From Bacillus sp. Marseille-Q1617 (GTDB lineage: Bacteria > Bacillota > Bacilli > Bacillales > Bacillaceae_B), in the NCBI RefSeq assembly GCF_903645295.1, contig NZ_CAHJXM010000001.1, positions 682,001-746,000 of the forward strand: a DNA stretch of 64,000 bases, read 5' to 3'. A model generated the notes under the pieces. It saw only the letters and a list, made by a program, of their open reading frames with translations, ran no database searches and had not been told where the DNA came from. The position numbers and the translations under genes were made by a program. Within the stretch, counting starts at the first letter, position 1, and every line of letters starts with the position of its first letter. This document shows positions 51,484 to 60,100 of the stretch, in pieces.

Positions 51484-52245
51484 ATGATTCTACGAAAAAT
51501 CCTGGCCACTCTGGTGTCCACCCTCATTTGTTCATTGATCTTAAGCCTGTTCGCAACGTTCGACGGGAACGATCCCGGGTCCAATTCAGGCAGCCAGCTG
51601 ATCGGCTGGTCGGTGGTTTATTTTATGTATATCGGAGCGATCATCCTCCTATACGGAAATATCGTGTCAATAGCCGTTGAGTATCTTCAGAGGAAATGGT
51701 TTGAAGACCGGGACTGGCTGTACGTGCTGATCCTCGGGATGTTCGGTTTAGCAAACGGGCTGCTGTTCAATGAAATCCTGATGGCTGTCAGCGGTATGGT
51801 CGCGGCTGTGATGTATGGCGTGGTGGACAAATGGATCGCTGCGAAAATGAAGAGAAACCGGAGCATCAAGATGTTCGTGATTGCCCCGGCCTGTATGTAT
51901 CTCCTTGCGTGGGGTCTGGGGCAGGCGCTTTCACCGCCTATGCCGCCTTTCACGAAAGAAGATGCGGTTGAGTTCGCCACATCCGGCAGGGGGACTTCCA
52001 TCGAGCATTTCCCTGATGAAATCGGCACCTGGGCAGGCAGCGTCAACGGATATCGGGTGAAAAGGGAAACCCTTGTAAAAGAAACAAGAAGCGAAACATA
52101 TATTGTCACGTTCAAAGAGGACTGGGATTCAGGAACGGATAAAGGTACTTATTCCATTTCGTATAAAGTGAAGCGGGGGAGTTCGACTTTAAGCGGGCAG
52201 ACAGGGGAAATGCCGCCTTATTATCAAACTGTCATTATTCAGTAA
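51484..52245 (+). CDS. Membrane protein with C-terminal soluble domain, unknown
   Basis: A 253-residue protein: four to five predicted membrane segments in the first 150 residues (e.g. ILATLVSTLICSLILSLFA at the start), followed by a soluble beta-rich C-terminal 100 residues with KRETLVKETRSETYIVTF. No family can be named. GAGGAGGGG precedes the ATG. It lies 29 bases after the previous small membrane gene. Confidence 0.72.
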   Translation: MILRKILATLVSTLICSLILSLFATFDGNDPGSNSGSQLIGWSVVYFMYIGAIILLYGNIVSIAVEYLQRKWFEDRDWLYVLILGMFGLANGLLFNEILMAVSGMVAAVMYGVVDKWIAAKMKRNRSIKMFVIAPACMYLLAWGLGQALSPPMPPFTKEDAVEFATSGRGTSIEHFPDEIGTWAGSVNGYRVKRETLVKETRSETYIVTFKEDWDSGTDKGTYSISYKVKRGSSTLSGQTGEMPPYYQTVIIQ

Positions 52246-52362
52246 GAATGTGAAACAGAGCCCTTCGATAAAAAAGTGGGCAGGCAGGATAACTCAACAC
52301 TGGAACCAGCACATATGATAAAATCAGAATTGTATAAAAAATCCCCTAATAGGAGAGATAGG

Positions 52363-52716
52363 ATGTCAAAACCTGTATTAAATCAAATCGGAACGACCTT
52401 TATTCCTGTTCGTGATATTGAAAAAGCGCGCGATTGGTATTGTGACATATTGGGACTACCATCAGATGGTGAGATTTTATTTGGGCATCTCTACATACTG
52501 CCTATGAACGGAACAGGTATCGTATTGGACAGCAAAATTTTTTCGGAAGAAACAGTATATAAAGTTCCGCCTTTTCACTTAAACACCCATAATATCGAAC
52601 AAGCTTTTCAATACATGAAAAGTAAAAACGTAGAAATCACCACAAACATTGAAGATAATCATTGGTTTAATTTTAAAGACCTGGACGGTAATCATTTAAT
52701 GATTTGTCAATGTTAA
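52363..52716 (+). CDS. VOC-family (glyoxalase/bleomycin-resistance-like) protein
   Basis: A 117-residue vicinal-oxygen-chelate fold protein: TTFIPVRDIEKARDWYCDILGL at the start and WFNFKDLDGNHLMICQC at the end are the two beta-alpha-beta-beta-beta halves. Function unknown; members include glyoxalase, dioxygenase and antibiotic-binding proteins. AGGAGAGATAGG precedes ATG 52363; the longer frame from 52276 has no site. Confidence 0.82.
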   Translation: MSKPVLNQIGTTFIPVRDIEKARDWYCDILGLPSDGEILFGHLYILPMNGTGIVLDSKIFSEETVYKVPPFHLNTHNIEQAFQYMKSKNVEITTNIEDNHWFNFKDLDGNHLMICQC

Positions 52717-52852
52717 TTGTTTTATAAAGGGTACTGTTGTTCACTGCTTGTAGTGGGGCGGATCATTCATCGACCGTCTAAAAAAACAAATTCTTCATAT
52801 TTATTCCCATCCCTGCGCACGATATAAACAAAATGCAAAGGGTGGTGAAAGA

Positions 52853-52975
52853 ATGTCTAAACAGAAGAATAAGGACCGTCAGAATAATAAAGCGATGCCG
52901 AAGACCGATGTGGAATTTGCACAAAATGGTCTTGAGAAGCTGGCACTGAAGACGGAGGAAAGAGAGAATAAGTAA
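52853..52975 (+). CDS. Small hydrophilic protein (40 aa)
   Basis: GGGTGGTGAAAGA precedes an ATG starting a 40-residue peptide, MSKQKNKDRQNNKAMP..., rich in Lys, Asn, Glu and Gln, with VEFAQNGLEKLALKTEERENK as a likely helix. Too small for most gene finders. A strong terminator follows at 53010. It resembles minor spore- or stress-type small proteins of Bacillus in composition only; function unknown. Confidence 0.65.
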   Translation: MSKQKNKDRQNNKAMPKTDVEFAQNGLEKLALKTEERENK

Positions 52976-53009
52976 GAGTGGTTGAGGGTTACTTCCAATA
53001 AGCAGTAAG

Positions 53010-53053
53010 AAGAGCGATGAGTTTAAAACGATAAACTGCATCGTTCTTTTTTT
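53010..53053 (+). terminator. Intrinsic terminator
   Basis: AAGAGCGATG pairs with CATCGTTCTT, followed by TTTTTT. Confidence 0.88.
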
Positions 53054-53153
53054 ATTCCTGTAGGTATTTCGTAGGGTTTCGTTTTTTGTAAAAGGAGTTC
53101 CTGGTTCGGATGTAGAAAAAACTAGAAGGATAAGCCTATATGTATGGTTTTTT

Positions 53154-53169
53154 TAGAAAGCGTTTTCTT
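53154..53169. promoter_or_regulatory. cre-like site upstream of the GH16 gene
   Basis: TAGAAAGCGTTTTCTT matches 14 of 16 positions of the CcpA cre consensus. Confidence 0.55.
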
Positions 53170-53201
53170 TTTGAAAGAAGAAACGTTTACCTTTTTGTTC
53201 T

Positions 53202-53223
53202 AAAACGAAACCGGTTCCGTAAT
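53202..53223. promoter_or_regulatory. LacI-type operator copy 1
   Basis: AAACGAAACCGGTTCCGTAA; it shares 20 of 22 bases with the second copy 89 bp downstream. Confidence 0.65.
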
Positions 53224-53290
53224 TTAGGGGAATTTTACACTGGAATAAAAGTAGGTGATCACCCCGATTGGACCAATCTTTTTTTAAATT

Positions 53291-53312
53291 AAAACGAAAG
53301 CGGTTTCGTAAT
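53291..53312. promoter_or_regulatory. LacI-type operator copy 2
   Basis: ACGAAA-GCGG-TTTCGT palindrome flanked by AA and AAT as in copy 1. The pair brackets the likely promoter region. Confidence 0.65.
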
Positions 53313-53380
53313 CTGAAAAACGGTGCTAAGAGGGACTCCAATCCTTCTTCACATATACAAACAAAGGGAGGAAACAAGGA

Positions 53381-56300
53381 ATGCGAAACAAAGTGGTGAT
53401 GGTGATGCTTGTGTTGGTGCTGGCGTTGTCGGTTGTACTGCCTGCCGGAGCGAAGGGGCCAGTCGGCGGTGCGGATGAGGCGATGTTGAAGCGCTGGGAG
53501 GAACGGGGGATCTTCAAGGGGAAAGGAAAACTGAAGAAAGATCCTCATGAGGCGTTGTCTAGGCTGGATTTTGCTGCACTTATTCATAGGTTGGTTGGTA
53601 GCGGTAAGGAAGGAATGCCTTCAAATAAGGAGAGTGTCTTGAAGTATGCCAAGGAGCTTGGATACTGGGATGAAGTGTTCGGTGAAGGGGCGGATGAAAA
53701 TTCTGTTGTGAAGAAGGAAGAAGCCCATGAGGTTATGGAGTTTTTGCTTCCGGGAAGCGGTTCCGTACCTGGTGAGGAAGGCAGTCAGCCGCTGAAGTTG
53801 TTAGACGTGATCCAGCTGTTCAATGAAAAGGCAGATGGTTTTTATCATAAGGCTGGTGTGTATTCCGGAGAGACTATTAAAGGGAATGTGCTTGTGAATC
53901 ATGGGAATGTGACCCTCACGGATGTGAAGATCAATGGTAATCTTTACATAACTGCGGGCGCTCAGACGGGGAATGTCCTGTTGAAAAATGTTCGTGTCGA
54001 TGGGAAGGTTTATATGGATGAGAAGGTGCAGAACCAGGTGCGTTCGGAAGGGTCGAAGCTTGGACAGGTCACGGTGTACCAGCCAGGGGCAGTCGAGTCG
54101 GACTGGACGCTGGTGTGGTCTGACGAATTCATTTCAAATGAGATCGATCCTGAGAAGTGGACATATGATATCGGGAACTGGATCGTGGGTGAGGATGGGA
54201 GTCCAATTTCTCCAGGCTGGGGAAATAACGAGCTTGAATATTACACGGATTCCCCTGAGAATTCCTTCATCCGCGACGGAAATCTTGTAATCAAGGCAAA
54301 GAAGGAAAGAAGACCGATCACCGATGAGTTTGGATCGTATGATTATACTTCCGCCAAGCTGAAGACGAAGGGCTTGTTTTCAAAAAAATATGGGAAGTTC
54401 GAGGCGAGGATGAAGCTTCCGGAAGGAAAGGGATTCTGGCCGGCATTCTGGATGATGCCTGAAGATAGTGTGTATGGCAACTGGCCGACTTCCGGGGAGA
54501 TCGACATCATGGAATCAGCCGGAGGTGATACGAGCAAGATCGGCGGCACGATCCATTATGGAGCGGAGTATCCGAATAACACATATACGGGTGCTGAGTA
54601 TCATTTTCCAGAAGGAGAGGATGCGACCGGCTACCATACCTATGCGATTGAATGGGAGCCCGGTGAAATCCGCTGGTACGTAGACGGGCAGCTGTATCAG
54701 ACGCTGAATGACTGGTTCAGCCAGGGAACGAATCAGGCTGATAAATATGCTTACCCGGCGCCATTCGATCAGGAGTTTTATCTGATCCTGAATCTGGCGG
54801 TCGGGGGCTGGTATGGCGGTGATCCTGACCGGACTACTCCTTTCCCGGGTGAGATGGAAGTGGATTATGTCCGGGTGTATGAGCTGACGGGCCGTGACTA
54901 TATGGAGCCCGTGGAGCCTGAACAGGTGAAGGAAGAGCTTCCGGAAGGGGCAAAGTTCCCGCTTGAGGATGGCAATTATATTTATGATGCAGGTTATACG
55001 GAGCCGTTCACGGTGGTGGATGCTTCCGGCGAAACGCTGGACGGGACGTACTGGAATTTCGTGACGCTTCCGGACTTCGGGGGAAGCGGAACAATCACGA
55101 AGGAAGAGGCAGACGGCGTTTCTTTTGCCAAAACAGCGGTGACGAATCCTGGAAATGCGTTATGGGCGCTGCAATTAATTCAAAACGTGTCGATCGCGGA
55201 AGGCGGTATGTATAAGGTTAGCTTTGATGCGAAGTCGGATACGAACCGTGCGATGATGTCCAAGGTGTCGGGCGGTGCCGAAAGAGGTTACGCTAATTAT
55301 TCTGGCGAGCAGACGATTCAGCTGACGAGTGACGTGCAGTCGTATGAGTATACGTTCACACACCGCCAGGATACGGATATCGCGGCAAGGCTCGAGTTCA
55401 ACATGGGTGCGAACGGGAATGCGCCGGTGTGGATCGGGAATGTCCGCGTGGAGGGAGCGGAGCCGGTCGATTCCGGTCAAGCTTCGAAAACCCCGCTGCC
55501 GGACGGGAACCACGTTTATAACGGCACCTTTGATCAAGGCGATATGACGCGGATGAATTATTGGGATGTTGTAGTGAATGAGACTGCAGCGGCAACGGCC
55601 AATGTGTCAGAAGAAGCAAGGGAGCTGCATGTCGGGATTACGGACGGAGGTTCGGCTGCCGGTGATGTTCAGGTGAAGCAGACAGGCTTGCAACTTGATG
55701 CGGGTGCGGATTATGAGTTGACGTTCGATGCTCGTGCCTCTGCTGACCGGGCAATCGAGGTTGAGTTCGTGAGTGAGGACGGTACGGTGAGTTATATGGA
55801 TTCGGTACCAGTTGAGTTGAATGGAGAAATGGAATCACATACGGTTGCGTTTACGATGCCGGAGGGACAGAGTGAGGAGTTTGGTCAGCTGGTGGTTAAG
55901 CTTGGCGGTGTGAGCGGGGATGTGTATATGGATAATGTGAAGCTGTTGAAGACGTCGATTGATGTGGAGTTGGAGCCTTTGCAGAATGGGGATTTTGTTG
56001 CCGGGCTGGATTCTTGGAGTCACTATATTCATTTTGATGCTGTGGCTGGAGTGACTGGTGAGAATGAGCAGATGAATGTTCGAATCGATAATGCCGGAAA
56101 CGAAGCGTGGAGTGTGCTGGCGGAGCAGCCGGGTCTGGAACTCGGGCAGGGGCTGACGTATGAATTGTCGTTTGATGCACGTTCGACGGTTGCGCGTGAT
56201 ATGGAAGTGACTCTTGAGAATGTGGGTTACTATCGTTATTTCGCCGACCAGATTTTCATAGATGATCAAATGAAAAACTATACCTTTGAGTTTGTAATGG

Positions 56301-56398
56301 GTGCGAATGATACAGTGTCGCTGAAATTTTTAATGGGGAAATTTAAAGGGGCACATGAAATCACAATCGATAATGTGGTGCTCCGGGTGAAGGAATAA
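53381..56398 (+). CDS. Secreted GH16 laminarinase-like beta-glucanase, multidomain
   Basis: A 1005-residue secreted enzyme. Signal peptide about 1-24; residues 30-125 look like degenerate SLH domains (ERGIFKGKGKL...LSRLDFAALIHRLVG); a short parallel-beta stretch (about 150-225) follows. The GH16 catalytic domain (about 240-505) has E373, D375 and E378 in GEIDIMES, the ExDxxE signature of beta-1,3-glucanases. Three carbohydrate-binding-type beta-sandwiches (CBM4/9-like, about 530-690, 700-860, 865-1005) complete it. It should cleave laminarin or other beta-1,3-glucans outside the cell. AAAGGGAGGAAACAAGG precedes the ATG. Operators upstream suggest control by a LacI-type repressor and CcpA. Confidence 0.9.
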   Translation: MRNKVVMVMLVLVLALSVVLPAGAKGPVGGADEAMLKRWEERGIFKGKGKLKKDPHEALSRLDFAALIHRLVGSGKEGMPSNKESVLKYAKELGYWDEVFGEGADENSVVKKEEAHEVMEFLLPGSGSVPGEEGSQPLKLLDVIQLFNEKADGFYHKAGVYSGETIKGNVLVNHGNVTLTDVKINGNLYITAGAQTGNVLLKNVRVDGKVYMDEKVQNQVRSEGSKLGQVTVYQPGAVESDWTLVWSDEFISNEIDPEKWTYDIGNWIVGEDGSPISPGWGNNELEYYTDSPENSFIRDGNLVIKAKKERRPITDEFGSYDYTSAKLKTKGLFSKKYGKFEARMKLPEGKGFWPAFWMMPEDSVYGNWPTSGEIDIMESAGGDTSKIGGTIHYGAEYPNNTYTGAEYHFPEGEDATGYHTYAIEWEPGEIRWYVDGQLYQTLNDWFSQGTNQADKYAYPAPFDQEFYLILNLAVGGWYGGDPDRTTPFPGEMEVDYVRVYELTGRDYMEPVEPEQVKEELPEGAKFPLEDGNYIYDAGYTEPFTVVDASGETLDGTYWNFVTLPDFGGSGTITKEEADGVSFAKTAVTNPGNALWALQLIQNVSIAEGGMYKVSFDAKSDTNRAMMSKVSGGAERGYANYSGEQTIQLTSDVQSYEYTFTHRQDTDIAARLEFNMGANGNAPVWIGNVRVEGAEPVDSGQASKTPLPDGNHVYNGTFDQGDMTRMNYWDVVVNETAAATANVSEEARELHVGITDGGSAAGDVQVKQTGLQLDAGADYELTFDARASADRAIEVEFVSEDGTVSYMDSVPVELNGEMESHTVAFTMPEGQSEEFGQLVVKLGGVSGDVYMDNVKLLKTSIDVELEPLQNGDFVAGLDSWSHYIHFDAVAGVTGENEQMNVRIDNAGNEAWSVLAEQPGLELGQGLTYELSFDARSTVARDMEVTLENVGYYRYFADQIFIDDQMKNYTFEFVMGANDTVSLKFLMGKFKGAHEITIDNVVLRVKE

Positions 56399-56412
56399 GA
56401 TTTATGAGAGAT

Positions 56413-56450
56413 AGGGACTGCCTGCTGCGGCAGTCCCTGTTTTTTTGTGA
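56413..56450 (+). terminator. Terminator of the GH16 gene
   Basis: AGGGACTGCC / GGCAGTCCCT stem then GTTTTTTT. Confidence 0.9.
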
Positions 56451-56459
56451 TGGGCGGAT

Positions 56460-56627
56460 TTAATCTGCATTCTGCCGCTTTTTCCTATTCAACCAATACA
56501 TAAGGAAAAAACCGAGTGTGAGTCCAACACTATATGTGACGATATAAGACATATCAAATTTGCCGATCAGTGATAATACCAGGAAGATGATGGTGCCGAC
56601 AAGGAAGGGAAAGTACCAGCGGTTCAT
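56460..56627 (-). CDS. Small membrane protein (55 aa)
   Basis: AGAAAGGAAG lies 8 bases before the ATG on the minus strand. The 55-residue product MNRWYFPFLVGTIIFLVLSL... has two membrane helices (about 6-21 and 26-45) separated by GKFDMS and ends with the basic RKKRQNAD. It is too short for the usual length cut-off but has clear coding character. Function unknown. It is convergent with the GH16 gene. Confidence 0.72.
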   Translation of the reverse strand: MNRWYFPFLVGTIIFLVLSLIGKFDMSYIVTYSVGLTLGFFLMYWLNRKKRQNAD

Positions 56628-56754
56628 TGAAAAACTTCCTTTCTAATAAAAGTAGATATATAGAACTATACCCAGTTTTTGGGTGTTCAACCTTTAAGTA
56701 ACATTTTCGTTTTGGGCTGCTTAGGGAAAAGAGTATGGATAATTTTGATAAAGT

Positions 56755-56845
56755 CAGCATTAAACGAAAAAATTCAGCATAAATTCATATTTTTCAGCAT
56801 AAATCCAAATTAGTCAGCATAAATAGCCAAAAGTCCGCATAAAAA
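56755..56845. repeat. 20-bp-period array, copy 4 (type A only)
   Basis: CAGCATAAA-type cores at 56755, 56775, 56795, 56815 and 56835 (the last is CCGCATAAA), an exact 20-bp step. No type B part follows. Confidence 0.9.
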
Positions 56846-57033
56846 ATCCAGCCAGCCCCGTATGTTTAAACTTTTGTAACATGGAGGTGGTTTTTGTTTA
56901 TATTTACCAAAAATATGAGAGAGGATTAGCAACAAGAGAATAATAGTCCTGAAAAATAACTAGATTAATCAATTCAATCAATTAAAATTAATTAAAATCG
57001 TAATCATAGGCCCTATTACCTCTTTTTCAGAAT

Positions 57034-57062
57034 TTTACAAATAAATGACATTCTATTAATAT
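57034..57062 (+). promoter_or_regulatory. Promoter with PhoP-box-like repeats upstream of the phosphodiesterase gene
   Basis: TTTACA (57034-57039), 17-base spacer, TAATAT (57057-57062). The same stretch reads TTTACA-N5-ATGACA-N5-TTAATA, three hexamers at an 11-bp step as in Pho boxes. An inverted copy ATGTCATTTATT lies at 57081-57092. Confidence 0.5.
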
Positions 57063-57092
57063 ATTTCCTTTATGATAAAGATGTCATTTATT
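57040..57092. repeat. 12-bp perfect inverted repeat around the promoter
   Basis: AATAAATGACAT (57040-57051) and ATGTCATTTATT (57081-57092), 29 bp apart, bracketing the -10 region; a possible operator pair. Confidence 0.6.
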
Positions 57093-57137
57093 GATGGATT
57101 TAATCAAAATATGGAAATGGCTATAGGAGGCTGAGTG

Positions 57138-60100
57138 ATGAGAAAGTGCTTGAAAAGATTAGTGCCTGTTGTCCTGTCACTTGCAGTTGCCGGCAGTATG
57201 GTGTTGCCCAATGTTGCAGGGGCCCTGGGTGATTTCGATTTAGATTCCAGCGTTGTACATACACCGATTAATGAATACCGGGCCGATCTTGCACCGGGTG
57301 TTATGGAGAAGCATTACAGCTTTGAAGGGACGGATGGAAAGAAGATTGAAAGTTTTGTAGTGGAAGTAGACGTTCAGAATCCGAGTGTATCGATTGAAGC
57401 GGGAACCCCGAATGACGGCGAGGAGTATGGCCTGCAGCCTGTCAGACAGCAAGCAAGTGCCGCCGATGGAGAAAACCATAAGGTGGTGGCTGCTGTGAAC
57501 GCCGATTTTTATAATATGGCGACAGGCGAACCCAATGGAATTGTATTTAAAGATGGAGTAGGGATAAAAGATCAACTACGGCAAGGGTGGGGTTTCTTTG
57601 GTATGAAGAAGTCCGGTGAAGCAGTCATTGGAAGTACAGCCGAGTATGATGTGGTCAAGGATCAGCTCCAAGAAGCCCTAGGTGGAAATGCGATTCTTGT
57701 AAAGGACAGTGAAGTCTATCAAACTCCTAAAACCGGAGCTGATAGAGAGCCTCGTACGGCTGTCGGGATCAAAGCGGATGGGACTGTATTCTTTACTGTG
57801 ATTGACGGCAGGCAGGAACCTTATTCAAGCGGAATTTCCATGCCTGATTTAGCGCAATTGATGATTGATTTAGGAGCGGTGACGGCTCTTAACCTGGATG
57901 GCGGCGGTTCATCCACTTTTACCACGCGTACACTTGGAGGGGATGATCTCGAGATTGATAATATGCCTTCTGACCGCGGAGAGCGAAGTGTGGCCAACTC
58001 ATGGCTTGTAGTCTCAGAAGAGCCTTCCGATCATACTTTTCACTCTGCGTACGTCTATCCTTATGATCAATCCTTCACTCCGGGATCTACGATTGATTTC
58101 GGTGCTAAAGGCAGAGATAAGGCCATGGCTTCAGCCCCTCTTCCAGAAGCTGACCTGACATGGGAATTATCCGATACGTCATTTGGTACTATAGATGAAA
58201 ATGGATTGTTTCAATCCAATGGAAAAACAGGTCAATTTTACGTGCTGTTGAACCATCAGGGAGTAGAGGTTGGCAAAAGCATCATTGAAATTGCTGCTCC
58301 AGATCAAATTTCTTTCTCTTCACCTGAACTGACGGCAGCCAGAAACAGTGAAATCCCGTTAGGTTTTCAAACGAAATTTGAAAAACGGATTGTCGATTGG
58401 AAGCTCGGAGACGTTGAGTTTGATATACCGGAAGGATTAGGCACGATTGATGAGGAAGGTGTGCTCCACACGGGTGAGCAGAGTGTTAGCGGCACCATCA
58501 CTGCCCGCCTGAAGGGTACAGATCTGGCGGCTCAGTTAAAAATCTCTGTAGGAATACTTCCCCAAGTGTTATTTGACTTCGAAGACGATTTGGGTACATG
58601 GAAGACGGCAACAGCGAATCGGGGAGAAAAAGGATTCCTGAGCCTGGCGGAATATCCAGAACCCGTTCGATTCGGGGATCAATCACTTAAGCTAGATTAC
58701 GATTTCACCGATGCACAAACCGGGACGACCCTCGGAGTGTATGCGGGTCCCGGTGTGAATGCCGAGATTGAAGGGGATCCGCAAAGCATCGGCATGTGGG
58801 TATATGCAACCCCGGAAGCACAGGGGTACTGGCTCCGTATGTTAGTTGTGGATGGGAATAATAAGAATCAGTCCATTAACCTGACCGCTGAGAAGCCGGG
58901 TATTGACTGGGTTGGATGGAAATACATCGAAGCCGAAATCCCATCGTCCTTCACAGGACCATTCAAAATATCCGGGACACAGGCCTTCAGAATGATGTCC
59001 ACGAAATCCGGCATCACTGGTCCTATGACAAAAGGGTCTCTTTATATTGATAATATACGTGCGGTGTACGGAGAAAAAGTTGATGACTTATATCCTCCTG
59101 TCATTGAATCCATTAATGTAGATGAGAAAGAATATACAACTAGTTCAGTGAATGTAAAGGCTGACGTTCATGAGTATGAAGACGATCCTTTCAAAACGGG
59201 TATTGACTGGGGAAAAATCAAATTGTATGTGGACGGCAAGGAATATTCCAAGCGTGAAGGACATTTCTCCTATGATATGGATGGCTCTGTCTCGCTGAGC
59301 GGATTAGAGTGGGCAGATGGGACACATCAAATTACGTTGATGGTGCCTGATAAATTTGGTAATCAGGCGGTTAAAACAGCATATTTTACAGTCAATACAG
59401 GGACTGCAAAGGTCGAAATCATTCAAGCTGAGGAGAATGCATATTTAGGTGATTCATTTGAACTGGCTGTGAAAGCGACAAATCCAGCTGAAATCTCTGA
59501 ATCTGCCTTGTCATTGAAAGTGGATCGAAATTTTCCAGTGGAAGACCTCATCTTTTCACCGGGCTTCACTGACAGTACTTCGAGCTATGACGATGAAACG
59601 GGGATTCTTACGCTACATCTTGTGAACAATGACGAGACTGGCCAAACAGCTGAAGCAGCCATCATTCCAATAAGGGTGCCGGCATCTGTAAAAGAAGGCA
59701 GCAAAGTGAATGTGGAGTTGATCAATGGAGAAGTCACCTATGTTCAACCTCGAAAGGAAACATTCATCCCGACCTATTCGATGAAACCGCTGAAGGTGGC
59801 AGTAGAGGCTGCACTTAAAGTAGAAGCGGAACCACTGTTAATAGGAGAGCCTGCCCTTATCAAAGTAATGGATCAGGAAGGTAAGCCTGTCAGTGGAGCG
59901 GACGTTTTTGCCTTAATTGATGGAAATGAAGAACTTCTTGGGAAGACAAAAGAGGACGGTTCACTCCTCGTGGATTCGCTCACAAATGAGATTAAAAACA
60001 TCAGCTTGTTTTCAGTGAAAGACGGAAGATATTCATTCAAGATGGATACGCAGACGTACCCGGCTTTAGTGGAGGAGGGTGAAATAAAAAATATTATTTC

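Noticed and set aside
51468..51680. Frame overlapping the start of the 253-residue membrane protein
   Set aside because: Starts inside the ribosome binding region of the better supported frame at 51484.
53153..53587. 144-codon minus-strand frame at the GH16 promoter
   Set aside because: Crosses the operators and the signal peptide coding region in antisense.
55835..56269. 144-codon minus-strand frame in the GH16 gene
   Set aside because: Antisense shadow of the beta-sandwich coding region.
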